A DNA stretch of 64,000 nt. Origin: Bacteroidota bacterium. GTDB taxonomy: Bacteria > Bacteroidota > Ignavibacteria > Ignavibacteriales > Ignavibacteriaceae. The stretch spans positions 62,001-126,000 of the forward strand of contig JAKAGZ010000002.1 of assembly GCA_021815365.1 (NCBI GenBank), written 5' to 3'. The notes beneath the pieces were generated by a model. The model was not told the DNA's origin, searched no databases, and was given only the letters and a program-made list of their open reading frames with translations. Shown here in pieces: positions 47,074 through 55,404 of the stretch. The stretch's first letter is position 1. The number at the start of each line of letters is the position of its first letter. Position numbers and translations under genes: made by a program.

Positions 47074-48867
47074 TTAACTAACCCGAATGACTTCCTGATC
47101 TTTATATTGAAGCTGGTATAATTTATAATAAATTCCCCTATTTGCAAGCAGTTCCTGGTGGTTTCCTGTTTCGCGGATCTCGCCTTTGTGCATAACGATT
47201 ATTTTATCGGCGTTTTGAATAGTGGAAAGGCGGTGCGCTATTACAATTGCAGTTCTTCCAACCAGGAGTTTTTCAATTGCTTTCTGAATTAAAATTTCTG
47301 TTTCAGTATCAACACTCGAAGTTGCTTCATCGAGTATTAATATTTGCGGATCGTATGCCAAAGCACGTGCAAAAGATATTAATTGTTTTTGTCCCACACT
47401 GAGAGTAGCGCCGCGTTCCATTACGATCTCGTCATACTTTTTTGGCAGCGAATCAATAAACTTATGCGCTCCAACAAGCTTTGCAGAACTGATGATCTTT
47501 TCCTCAGGAATATCATCATTATCCATACTGATATTCGATCTGATCGTTCCGGAAAATAAAAAGACATCTTGCAGAACAGTTGAAATATATTTCCTCAGCT
47601 CTTTTTTATCCATCGCCCTGATATCAATTCCGTCAACGAGGATTGAGCCTTTCTGAATATCATAAAATCTGGTCAGAATATTTATCAGGCTTGTTTTGCC
47701 GGCGCCGGTAGCGCCTACGATCGCTACGGTTTCCCCGGGATTTATTTTAAAAGAAATATCTTTCAGAACATATTCTTCTTCGTTGTAAGCAAACCAGACA
47801 TTTCTGAATTCAATTTCACCTTTAAGCCTGCCTGGTATTACAGGATTTTCCGGGTTGCTAATAAATGTTTTGTTGTCCAGCAGCTTAAATATTCTTTCAC
47901 TTGAAGCCATTGCCGTCTGCATTATATTATATTTTTCTGAAAGGTCCCTGATAGGACGAAAGAACATTTCAGTGTACTGCAGAAATGCGAAGAGAATACC
48001 GATAGTCAGAGAAGATCTTATAGTTTCTCCGCCGCCATACCATATTATTAATCCGATTGCAATTGAACTGATCAGCTCTACGCCTGGATAAAAAATGGCG
48101 TAATAAAAAACTGCCTTTATCCACGAGCTTCTGTAATCACTATTAATCCTGTAGAATTTTTCCCTTTCATCCTTTTGCTTGTGAAAGATCTGTACAATGT
48201 TCATGCCGGTAATATGTTCCTGCATATATGAGTTTAGCCTTGCAAGATGCATGCGAACGTCGCGGTAGCTTTCTCTCACTTTTCTTCTAAAGAGAAAAGT
48301 TCCGTAGATGAGAACGGGCAGAACAGAAAGTGTAACAAGTGAAAGTTTGACATCCATAAAGAACATGAATGCAAGTATCCATAGTATGATAAAAACATCG
48401 CTGAATATCATCACTATCCCCGAAGAGAACAGATCGTTCAGTGATTCGATATCATTTGTAACGCGGGTAACGATCCTTCCGATCGGAGTTTTATCAAAAA
48501 ACCTGAGAGCTAATTTCTGTGTGTGAGTAAAAAGCTGTTCGCGAAGATCAAAAATAGTTTTTTGCCCGAGGTATTGTGTATAATAAGTAAGAAAATATTG
48601 TATAAAAGCCTGCAGCAGCAAAGATGTCAGCAGCAAAACACCGATCAGTAGCAGCCCGTTGTAGTCTGATTTTGCAATGTATTTGTCAACAGCAATTTCA
48701 GTTAAATATGGGCGCAAGGGACCAAGCGCTGCAACAATTATGTTAAGAAAAATTGCAAAGAAAACATACTTCCTGTAGGGTTTGATATAAGTCAGCAGGC
48801 GCTTCATTAATTTCGAATCGTATGCTTTACCGAGTACTTCTTCTTCAGTGTTATATTCGTTAGCCAT
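47074..48867 (-). CDS. ABC exporter, membrane and ATPase domains fused (MsbA/MdlB-like)
   Basis: 597 aa. Six helices in the first ~320 residues with the loop GQKTIFDLREQLFTHTQKLA; ATPase domain (~350-590) with Walker A GATGAGKTS, signature LSVGQKQL, Walker B QILILDEATSSVD and H-loop IVIAHRLSTI. Half transporter, expected to homodimerise. Could flip lipid or export drugs; substrate not evident. Its start overlaps the stop of the truncated PIN gene. Confidence 0.92.
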   Translation of the reverse strand: MANEYNTEEEVLGKAYDSKLMKRLLTYIKPYRKYVFFAIFLNIIVAALGPLRPYLTEIAVDKYIAKSDYNGLLLIGVLLLTSLLLQAFIQYFLTYYTQYLGQKTIFDLREQLFTHTQKLALRFFDKTPIGRIVTRVTNDIESLNDLFSSGIVMIFSDVFIILWILAFMFFMDVKLSLVTLSVLPVLIYGTFLFRRKVRESYRDVRMHLARLNSYMQEHITGMNIVQIFHKQKDEREKFYRINSDYRSSWIKAVFYYAIFYPGVELISSIAIGLIIWYGGGETIRSSLTIGILFAFLQYTEMFFRPIRDLSEKYNIMQTAMASSERIFKLLDNKTFISNPENPVIPGRLKGEIEFRNVWFAYNEEEYVLKDISFKINPGETVAIVGATGAGKTSLINILTRFYDIQKGSILVDGIDIRAMDKKELRKYISTVLQDVFLFSGTIRSNISMDNDDIPEEKIISSAKLVGAHKFIDSLPKKYDEIVMERGATLSVGQKQLISFARALAYDPQILILDEATSSVDTETEILIQKAIEKLLVGRTAIVIAHRLSTIQNADKIIVMHKGEIRETGNHQELLANRGIYYKLYQLQYKDQEVIRVS

Positions 48868-49042
48868 AGCTCAAAAAGTTTAAGTTTTCAGCCGTAGGCT
48901 GATCCGCTTTCGGCGGGATAATATCTGAAACTATTGCAGTATGTTCATCATCTAAAATTTCTTCAACGAGCTTTCTATTCCAGAGTTGAAATTCTTGTTC
49001 AAAGTAACCGCCAAAAATTGAGGTATCAATATAAAGCTTCAT
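48860..49042 (-). pseudogene. PIN-domain toxin truncated by a hairpin element
   Basis: 60 aa. MKLYIDTSIFGGYFEQEFQL is a clear PIN N-terminus with the first acidic residue of the site (D6). It follows the family to TAIVSD (~44), then changes into IIPPKADQPTAENLNFLSYG, encoded by the hairpin element at 48888-48919, and stops. The three further acidic residues needed for RNase activity are missing. No antitoxin is seen upstream. It lies next to the integron cassettes. Probably dead. Confidence 0.6.
48888..48919. repeat. Hairpin element inside the PIN gene
   Basis: TCAGCC-GTA-GGCTGA (48888-48902), followed by the imperfect hairpin CCGC-TTTCG-GCGG (48904-48916). GC-rich in an AT-rich setting; same format (5-bp stem, 3-base loop) as the elements at 2661 and 9036. 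Confidence 0.55.
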
Positions 49043-49132
49043 TTATTAGTGGAAAAAATTCTTTTAAAGACTTTTAAAAGGTAAGATTTTTACTGATCAC
49101 TTTGAAATTTATACAGTTTTCAGAAACATTGT

Positions 49133-49266
49133 GTATAACGTTTAGGCAACACGCCGTTGCTTTTTGCCGGCTATCAACAAACCAATTCTACTTGCGCCAA
49201 AAGTAATGGAGCGACAACTATAATCCATTTTTAAAAAATAGAGCGTCGTGGTTACGTCTGTTAGGC
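49133..49266 (-). other. attC-like site 1 (after the kelch cassette gene)
   Basis: On the minus strand, 12 bp after the stop at 49279, GCCTAAC (R-double-prime box) begins a ~134-bp imperfect palindrome ending in GTTATAC (R-prime box, cut after G). Inner arms AACCACGACG and CAACACGCCG resemble each other when folded. The centre TTTTTAAAA..GTCGCTCCAT (49206-49238) is shared with site 2 (50929-50960). Confidence 0.6.
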
Positions 49267-49278
49267 GCAGTTGCCCGC

Positions 49279-50820
49279 TCACCGCAAAAGCAAGAGTTTC
49301 TTGGTTTCAATGAAACTACCTGTTTGCAAGCGGTAAAAATAGACACCGCTTGGAATAGTTTCTGGATTCCACCACACCCGATGTCGTCCTGCCTGTTCCA
49401 GTTGGTCAACGAGCGTGGCGACTTTCTCGCCCAGGATGTTGTATATCTCGAGCAGAACTCTGGATTCGCGTGGCAACTCGTAGACAATTTGAGTGGCTGG
49501 GTTAAACGGATTTGGATAGTTCTGTGACAGTGAATACTTAGTTCCGAGAGCGGATTGTTGAGAAATACTTGTGGGAACGGAGGCCGTCACAAAGAACCTT
49601 TGTGGCGATTGTGGACCGTAGCCGCCGGGGTTTCTTGCGGTAACTCTCCAGAAATACATCGTGCTTGTATCGAGACCGGCTATTGTTAGAGTTGTATCGG
49701 TTATGACTGTGTCAATTATGGGGTTTGAAATGTAAAGTTCAACGCGGTATCTGTCTGCGTCGTTGACTGCCCTCCAGACTAGAGAAGTTGTTGTGGGAAT
49801 ATTGACATTACTGTCCTTAGGACTGACTAAATCTGGTGCAACTGATGGTGGAAAGAATCTTGAATCCCATACTGGGTTGAAATTTGGCAATCTCGCAAGA
49901 GCGAATGTAGTAGGTGGATACAGTATCACGTACTTATAGGCATTATCGGCTCGGAGAGGAGTCCTTCGGGTTGTCCACTTGCCAGTCGAAGGTAAGTATA
50001 GAGCCATCAAGGAGTCAATACCTCCGTTGACCTGAAAAAGCGTATCTCCCCATGAAAAAACGGTATTTAGATATCCGCGACCTATGATGGGATGCGAACT
50101 CAATACTTTAAACTGATTGTTTGATGGGTTAAACTCGGTAAAAGTATTAGGAGCTTGTCCGTAGTCTCCTCCCAAAATGTAGATCTTTCCGGCATGACTT
50201 CGCACAACCGGTTCTTGGGAGGTTTGTATTGGACCATTATATGATACCCAGTTGATCCCGTCTGATGACTTGAATACTCTGAGAGTTTGGTCAATACGAC
50301 CTGTTGTAATGCCATAAATGGTGTCGTTAAGTACTGTAAAAACATTGTAGCCGTCGTCCCATTCAAACCCAACGTTTTTAACAGGGATGAGTCGAACCCA
50401 TTGCAGAGATGTAAGATTGAAAACGCAAATGGTGTCTGGGCCGCCATTCCACAGTGATTGAGAACGGCCTCCGATAACATATAGGGAGTCAGCTATCCTC
50501 AGGAGCGCCCCATTGTATCTGCCAATTGGCATGTCGGGAAGTTGTTGCACTTGGGCGGTGTGGATATTAACGCGGATGAAATGTTTCATGTAGTTCCAGT
50601 TAGCGTCTGCTCCGCCTGCTATATATAGGAAACTATCAACCTGAGTGGAGAAGGATAGGTAGAATGACTGTGGAAGCGGAGAGAAAACTGGAACAACTTC
50701 TTGGGCGTGCAATGAGTGAAGTAACAGAACAGAACCAAGAATTAGACGACAAAAGTTGCGCGTTAATCCTAACTTAAGCAGCGATCTGGCAACGTCTGTA
50801 ATGCGGAAATTGTGTCTCAT
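49279..50820 (-). CDS. T9SS-secreted kelch-like protein in an integron cassette
   Basis: 513 aa from ATG 50820, chosen for the GAGGATAACTTT-ATG ribosome site; a frame extension of 11 codons is ignored. Signal segment (~13-38), then kelch/Galactose-oxidase-like repeats (GRYNGALLRIADSLYVIGGR, KIYILGGDYGQAPNTFTEFN), a FN3-like domain (~340-430: SPKDSNVNIPTTTSLVWRAV) and NYPNPFNP plus a sorting domain. The codon use and base composition look richer in G+C than the flanking genes. Placed between two attC-like sites with its start 36 bp from the cassette end, as in integrons. Unusual for a cassette. Confidence 0.8.
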   Translation of the reverse strand: MRHNFRITDVARSLLKLGLTRNFCRLILGSVLLLHSLHAQEVVPVFSPLPQSFYLSFSTQVDSFLYIAGGADANWNYMKHFIRVNIHTAQVQQLPDMPIGRYNGALLRIADSLYVIGGRSQSLWNGGPDTICVFNLTSLQWVRLIPVKNVGFEWDDGYNVFTVLNDTIYGITTGRIDQTLRVFKSSDGINWVSYNGPIQTSQEPVVRSHAGKIYILGGDYGQAPNTFTEFNPSNNQFKVLSSHPIIGRGYLNTVFSWGDTLFQVNGGIDSLMALYLPSTGKWTTRRTPLRADNAYKYVILYPPTTFALARLPNFNPVWDSRFFPPSVAPDLVSPKDSNVNIPTTTSLVWRAVNDADRYRVELYISNPIIDTVITDTTLTIAGLDTSTMYFWRVTARNPGGYGPQSPQRFFVTASVPTSISQQSALGTKYSLSQNYPNPFNPATQIVYELPRESRVLLEIYNILGEKVATLVDQLEQAGRHRVWWNPETIPSGVYFYRLQTGSFIETKKLLLLR

Positions 50821-50857
50821 AAAGTTATCCTCTATATGTTTGGTAGTGTGCAATTGT

Positions 50858-50990
50858 AGCTAACGTGTGCGAAAACGATGCCGTCCCGCCAACCGCTCGA
50901 AATAGATTTATTCAACACGGCTGGCGGGATGGAGCGAACTCTAAAATCAATTTTAAAAAGCGTAAGCGTCATTGTTTTTCGCTGTTATGT
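50858..50990 (-). other. attC-like site 2 (after the 4-TM cassette gene)
   Basis: Minus strand, about 18 bp after the stop at 51009: ACATAAC box, arm GCGAAAAACAATGACG, a long inner stem (CATCCCGCCAGCCGTG pairing with GCGGTTGGCGGGACGG), arm CATCGTTTTCGC and GTTAGCT box. The arms GCGAAAAACAATG and CATCGTTTTCGC pair nearly fully. This is the clearest attC-like structure of the window. Confidence 0.75.
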
Positions 50991-51008
50991 GCAGTACCGT
51001 GCGTAACT

Positions 51009-51662
51009 TCATCTATAATAATATAGAACAATCTTTTTGTGAAACGAACAGATGACCCAAAATGAACCGAGAAAACTAAAACCACCAAGCATACCTAATA
51101 CAAGCGAACTAATTTCAATCGATTCTCCATTGAATAGAAGGTTCTCTTGCCAGAGTTTGGATAAATAGATTAAAATTAGAAGAAGCTGGAAACCAACAAA
51201 TGAGATACTGAAAATGGAGTGAAAGTTGGGCATCCACTTTATGAAAAGGTAACGTTCCTTATTGTGTTTCTTCTCTTTGTATCTCTTGGAAGGATTAAAA
51301 CTTGTAGGGAACACTTTCCACTTGTCCAAAGTGCCCGTGTCCTCCGTAACTTTGGCTTTTTCACGAATGATAGCGTTGATCAGTTGATCCCTTCTGAATC
51401 CAAGAGCCAGAGATGAAATCAAACTGACCCCCAAGAGCAACATTACTTCGGCTGTAGAAAAAGCTGCTGAAAACTCCAGAATGCTAATCCTGACACCGCT
51501 GTCTGGTTTACCTTCACCAAACGTTACTAATGCAAAACCAACTAGGACTGTCAACAAAATTGAGACTACTTGGACGAAAAGATTCTGATGGTTGTTCTGG
51601 TTTTGTGCAAACTGTTCGTTAAACGATTTGAGTATGTCGGCTTTGTATTGGTCCTTTTCCAT
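51009..51662 (-). CDS. Four-helix membrane protein in an integron cassette, unknown function
   Basis: 217 aa from ATG 51662 (MEKDQYKADILKSFNEQF); a TTG five codons earlier is possible. Four predicted helices: ~30-50, ~72-92 and, after a Lys-rich cytoplasmic loop (~100-140), ~148-170 and ~185-207. No known domain recognised. It is bounded at both ends by a 17-bp inverted repeat (ACGGTATTGCACATAAC at 51683 and its near inverse at 50984) typical of the R boxes of cassettes. Cassette genes often encode orphan proteins of this kind. Confidence 0.65.
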   Translation of the reverse strand: MEKDQYKADILKSFNEQFAQNQNNHQNLFVQVVSILLTVLVGFALVTFGEGKPDSGVRISILEFSAAFSTAEVMLLLGVSLISSLALGFRRDQLINAIIREKAKVTEDTGTLDKWKVFPTSFNPSKRYKEKKHNKERYLFIKWMPNFHSIFSISFVGFQLLLILIYLSKLWQENLLFNGESIEISSLVLGMLGGFSFLGSFWVICSFHKKIVLYYYR

Positions 51663-51692
51663 AAAGTCATAGATCAATTAGGACGGTATTGC

Positions 51693-51774
51693 ACATAACT
51701 ATAGTAAAAATGCCTTATGCCGTTTTTGCAGCCAATTAAGGATGCTATACGCCGTTTTGGCGTTTAAGTTATTT
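51693..51774 (-). other. Weak attC-like site 3 at the outer end of the cassette run
   Basis: Minus strand: AAATAAC box, TTAAACGCC arm, GGCATTTTTA arm and GTTATGT box. The GTTATGT end matches the R boxes of cassette 2. It is shorter (82 bp), and includes a direct repeat (CAAAACGGCGTATAGCAT / CAAAAACGGCATAAGGCAT), so it could be a degraded site or a foreign target. Confidence 0.35.
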
Positions 51775-52262
51775 TTAGATTTAATGCCTGATCTAATTGC
51801 TTTACCATTTTTTCCTGCTTCATCCATCAATTTTCTCACAGTTTCACTGCGTGAGTCACAGTCAATAAAATGACGGGAGAAATTATTCGTGATCTTGTTT
51901 TTCTTTATACGTTAACCTGCTGTTTGGCACACATTGGTCGCTATATGAGAAGAAGTTCCGCCATTGCTGAAAGTAAATTAGAAGAAATGAGGGATAGAGT
52001 CAAGAGATTACAAAATTACATGATTACCCGCCTTCGGCGAGGTCTCGCACGGCGGACAAGATTGCAAAATTATGTCGTTCAATTGCCACAGGATTAATTG
52101 TTGTTCTTTCAAATTGTGTAATCTTGTAATTTTTTAATCTTGTAATTTTGAAATCGTTAAGTCCCTAAAAAAAGATTTTTACCACTAAAAGATAATTGGT
52201 GTTTTAACACAGCAGTTCTTTTCGTAGTTTTAATTTGAATCTAAAAGATCTGAAAGGTAGCC
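51775..52262. other. Gene-poor region between cassettes and the type III PKS operon
   Basis: About 490 bp. It holds a 42-codon minus frame (stop 51699, ATG 51827) and a 75-codon plus frame (51870-52097), neither recognised. Repeats of AATCTTGTAATTTT occur at 52120-52133 and 52136-52149, with inverted partners near 52006 and 52058. A hairpin element lies at 52027-52056. Just before the PKS start is an AAAGGTAGCC ribosome site. Confidence 0.5.
52027..52056. repeat. Hairpin element with GCGAGGTCTCG core (intergenic)
   Basis: CGCC-TTC-GGCG (52029-52039) then GCGAGGTCTCG, and outer CCGCC / GGCGG. The core is identical to that of the element in the T9SS gene at 2697-2707. Confidence 0.7.
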
Positions 52263-53345
52263 ATGCTTATAGATATATCAACTGCGTCTCCGCCGTATAA
52301 AGCTTCACAGGAGAATGTCAAAGAAGAATTGAAAAAGAGAATGGGAGAAAACCCTGCTGTTTCGAGAATGATTGATATGGCAGCAAAGTATTCCGGCATT
52401 GAAAGCAGATATTTTGTTGTGCCGGATGCTGTTCCGGATGCAAAAAATAAATTTTATACTAACGGAAAATCTTACCTGAAACCTGATACAAATCAGAGGA
52501 TGACCGAATATGAAAAATGGTCGAAGCTGTTAACGAAAGAAGCAGTCTCAAAAATATTAACAAAAAATAATTTTAATGCATCAGATATCGAACGGCTGAT
52601 AACAATTTCCTGTACGGGATTTTTTGCACCAGGGCTTGACTACCATTTAATAAATGAATTTGGGATCCCGCTTTCAGTAAAAAGAACGAACATCGGATTT
52701 ATGGGGTGTGCAGCGTCAATAGTTGGTTTTAATTCAGTGCTTGAAGCGATGAACTCAGCTAATGAGAAAAATTTAAATACGCTTTTGGTCTCTGTCGAGC
52801 TTTGCAGCCTTCATCTGCAGGCGGAACCCACACGCGATAATATTCTTGCGAGCACTGTTTTTGCAGACGGTTCAGCCGCTGCCCTCTTTTCAAAAAAGAA
52901 AAAAGCTAAGCTTGAGCTTGTCAGTGTGAATTCCGTTTTGTTCCCGAATTCAGCCAATGTGATGGGCTGGAAGATAGGGAACTTCGGCTTCGAGATGATC
53001 CTTTCGTCTGAGCTTCCTAAATTAATTTTAGAATTTGCTGCGCCGAAACTTATAGAGATCTTAAAAGCAAAAAACCTTTCTGTTGATAAAATAAAATACT
53101 GGGCGCTTCATCCCGGCGGCAGAGCAATTCTTGATTCGCTGCAGCAGGGACTGAATCTCGATGAAGAAAAAATGATCCCCTCGCGCACGGTGCTGAAAAA
53201 TTTCGGCAATATGTCTTCAGCTTCGATTCTTTTTGTCTTAAAGGAAATAATAGAAAGTAGTCAGATCAAGCCCGGCGAACTTTGCTGTGCTGCTGCCTTT
53301 GGTCCCGGGTTAACAATGGAAGTTGCTTTGCTTAGAGGAGCCTGA
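52263..53345 (+). CDS. Type III polyketide synthase (chalcone/alkylresorcinol synthase family)
   Basis: 360 aa. Thiolase fold with catalytic triad: Cys in GFMGCAASIVGF (~149), His in YWALHPGGRAILD (~281), Asn in NFGNMSSASILF (~314). FxxxxD-like gate FADGSAAALF is present. The family condenses malonyl-CoA units onto a CoA starter; bacterial relatives make alkylresorcinols or alkylpyrones from fatty acyl-CoA. It overlaps the next gene by 1 bp and the next by 11, so a three-gene operon is likely. Confidence 0.93.
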   Translation: MLIDISTASPPYKASQENVKEELKKRMGENPAVSRMIDMAAKYSGIESRYFVVPDAVPDAKNKFYTNGKSYLKPDTNQRMTEYEKWSKLLTKEAVSKILTKNNFNASDIERLITISCTGFFAPGLDYHLINEFGIPLSVKRTNIGFMGCAASIVGFNSVLEAMNSANEKNLNTLLVSVELCSLHLQAEPTRDNILASTVFADGSAAALFSKKKKAKLELVSVNSVLFPNSANVMGWKIGNFGFEMILSSELPKLILEFAAPKLIEILKAKNLSVDKIKYWALHPGGRAILDSLQQGLNLDEEKMIPSRTVLKNFGNMSSASILFVLKEIIESSQIKPGELCCAAAFGPGLTMEVALLRGA

Positions 53346-54100
53346 TGTTTCTTAAACGCAGCTACAAATCTGAAATGATGGACGATTTTTCCATTCAGGA
53401 TGAAAGAATTGATGCTGCACTGAGTGAACTGAAAATTACAAATAAATTCCTCGGTGGAGTTTCAACAACAGCGGAGGGATTGAATTTATTATTGAAAGCA
53501 ATACCGGGAACAGTTGCACGAAACCCTGCCGATGAAATTACCATATTGGATATTGGCGCCGGCGCATCTGATAATCTGTTCTCTCTCAGGAATAAATTTC
53601 CATCTGTTAAAATTACCAGCTTTGATCTGAACAAACGTGCCTGCAGATTTCTTACCACAAAGCCCGTCGGTCTCGGCAGACCGCCGAGGTCTGACGGATG
53701 GTCAATTCTGAAAAGAAATTACGCTGCAAATGTTATTTGCGCTGACGCTTTAAAAATTCCGGTTAAAGAAAAACAATTTGACATTGTTCACTCTTCGCTG
53801 TTCCTTCATCATTTTAAGGAAGACGAAATAAAGAAAATGATAACTGACTTTCTTAAGATTTCAAAAACCGGAATAATAATTAATGACCTGAGAAGATCGG
53901 TTCTGGCGCTTTGCGGAATAAAAATTATTTCTCTGCTATTTTCAAAAAGCGAGCTGTTCATCAATGACGCACCGCTATCGGTTAAAAGAGGCTTTGTTAA
54001 ATCTGAATTGACAAAAGTCCTGGACGATGCTGGAATTAAAAATTTTAAGATCAGAAAGAAATGGGCTTTCAGGTGGCTGCTTGTAATTTATGCTGAATGA
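53345..54100 (+). CDS. Class I SAM-dependent methyltransferase in the PKS operon
   Basis: 251 aa. SAM-binding motif I EITILDIGAGASDNLFSL (~58-75), motif II FDIVHSSLFLHHFKEDEI (~139-156). The sequence between contains an insert, PVGLGRPPRSDGWS (~107-120), encoded by a hairpin element at 53664-53697 and not expected in the fold at that site; it may be tolerated as a loop. By analogy to SrsB in Streptomyces it could O-methylate an alkylresorcinol; not proven. Confidence 0.85.
   Translation: MFLKRSYKSEMMDDFSIQDERIDAALSELKITNKFLGGVSTTAEGLNLLLKAIPGTVARNPADEITILDIGAGASDNLFSLRNKFPSVKITSFDLNKRACRFLTTKPVGLGRPPRSDGWSILKRNYAANVICADALKIPVKEKQFDIVHSSLFLHHFKEDEIKKMITDFLKISKTGIIINDLRRSVLALCGIKIISLLFSKSELFINDAPLSVKRGFVKSELTKVLDDAGIKNFKIRKKWAFRWLLVIYAE
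53664..53697. repeat. Hairpin element inserted in frame in the methyltransferase gene
   Basis: Long imperfect hairpin CCGTCGGTCTCGGC ... GCCGAGGTCTGACGG with AGACC loop. It shares CGAGGTCT with the elements at 2661 and 52027. It adds about 14 codons without a frameshift. Confidence 0.7.
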
Positions 54101-55247
54101 AAAAAGAAAAAATAATTTTGATATTGCAATAATCGGCGGGGGACCGGCGGGATCTTCTGCAGCTATTCATCTGTCACAAAGCGGAATGAATGTTTGTCTT
54201 TTTGAAAAGAAGGTCTTTCCGCGTGAGGTTCTCTGCGGAGAATTTCTTTCACCCGAAGTTTTTGAAGAATTAGTCAAGCTTGGAATAGATAAAGAGTTCC
54301 TGGCTCTTCATCCCAATAAAATAAATTCATTCAGATTTATAAACGATGACGCAGCGGAGCTGCCTGTAAAATTTCCTTTTAATGCTTTTTCAATGAAGAG
54401 GTCTGTTTTTGATAATTTTTTACTGAGTGAAGCTGCAAGGCGGGGAGCAAGTATTTATCAGCCATCCGAGGTAAAAGGAATAACCAGGCGGGGAAATTCT
54501 TTTAAATTAAAATTTATAAATGCAGGTTCAACTGAAGAAATATCAGCAGATTTTCTGATTGCTGCTTACGGCAAACAGAATATCCTGGATAAAGCATTAG
54601 GCAGAAATTTTGTAAATGCAAGATCAAGGCTGAATGGAGTTAAATTCCACATTAATAAAAAATGTTTGTCGTCATTTGATGACGATGAAATTCGGATTTA
54701 TGCTGCTGATGAAATTTACTGCGGGGTTAATGCCGTGAGTGATAATGATGTAACTATCTGTTTCCTCGAAGACAGGGCTGAGTACACATCTTCGTACCGG
54801 CAGCATTTAGCAGAACTGATGAGAAGAAATAAAAAGTTTGCGGATCTTTTTAACAAAGAATTTTTCTCTATGCTTAATGACCTGCCTGTCTATGGCACAG
54901 GAAATATTTTTTTCGGAAAACGTGAACTGTTCAAAAACGGGATTTTTTTTGTTGGAGATGCTGCAGGAGTTATTGCCCCGCTTGCCGGCGATGGAATCGG
55001 TATGGCACTGCAGGCAGCAAGGCTATTGACAAAAATCTTGATACACGGCATTCAAAATAAAACGGACCGGCACGAGCTTGAAGGACAATATCAGTCAGCG
55101 TGGGATAAACAATTTAAAAAAAGATTATTTTCTGCCGGCATGGTACAAAAAATTATACTCAGAAATAATTTACGCAGAACAGGCGTCGCTCTTTTAAGGC
55201 TTTTCCCCTGGCTATTGTCCGAAATTGTGCAACGTACGAGAAGCTGA
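54090..55247 (+). CDS. FAD-dependent oxidoreductase of the PKS operon (geranylgeranyl-reductase/SrsC-like)
   Basis: 385 aa. The FAD-binding GxGxxG is FDIAIIGGGPAGSSAAIHLS (~9-28); CGEFLSPEVFEEL is near the active loop; GD motif FFVGDAAGVIAPLAGDGIGM (~283). Such flavoproteins hydroxylate or reduce lipids; in srs-type clusters the flavoprotein oxidises the phenolic ring to a quinone. Overlap of 11 bp with the methyltransferase gene suggests coupled translation. Confidence 0.88.
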   Translation: MLNEKRKNNFDIAIIGGGPAGSSAAIHLSQSGMNVCLFEKKVFPREVLCGEFLSPEVFEELVKLGIDKEFLALHPNKINSFRFINDDAAELPVKFPFNAFSMKRSVFDNFLLSEAARRGASIYQPSEVKGITRRGNSFKLKFINAGSTEEISADFLIAAYGKQNILDKALGRNFVNARSRLNGVKFHINKKCLSSFDDDEIRIYAADEIYCGVNAVSDNDVTICFLEDRAEYTSSYRQHLAELMRRNKKFADLFNKEFFSMLNDLPVYGTGNIFFGKRELFKNGIFFVGDAAGVIAPLAGDGIGMALQAARLLTKILIHGIQNKTDRHELEGQYQSAWDKQFKKRLFSAGMVQKIILRNNLRRTGVALLRLFPWLLSEIVQRTRS

Positions 55248-55404
55248 TTCTATCATATTTGTTTTGGAAAGATTTGACTATGTATGAATTTCGAACGACT
55301 ATTATCAGAGTAGTTATTAAACCCTGCTGTGAACTTTTTATAGAATTCTTTTAAACTTTTGTATTAGAGTACAAATCATTATCTTTTCATCAAAAATTAT
55401 TCCA

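Noticed and set aside
49043-49132. PIN gene as a third cassette
   Set aside because: No attC-like site follows its stop, which overlaps the exporter gene instead.
51699-51827. 42-codon minus frame ending at the attC-like site 3
   Set aside because: Overlaps the putative attC and has no homology I recognise; kept only as a note in the gap entry.
51931-51946. Possible sigma-54 promoter TGGCAC-N4-TGGT
   Set aside because: The -12 element lacks GC and the site lies more than 300 bp from the PKS start.
51870-52097. 75-codon plus-strand frame
   Set aside because: Crosses the hairpin element at 52027 and has no recognised domain or clear ribosome site.
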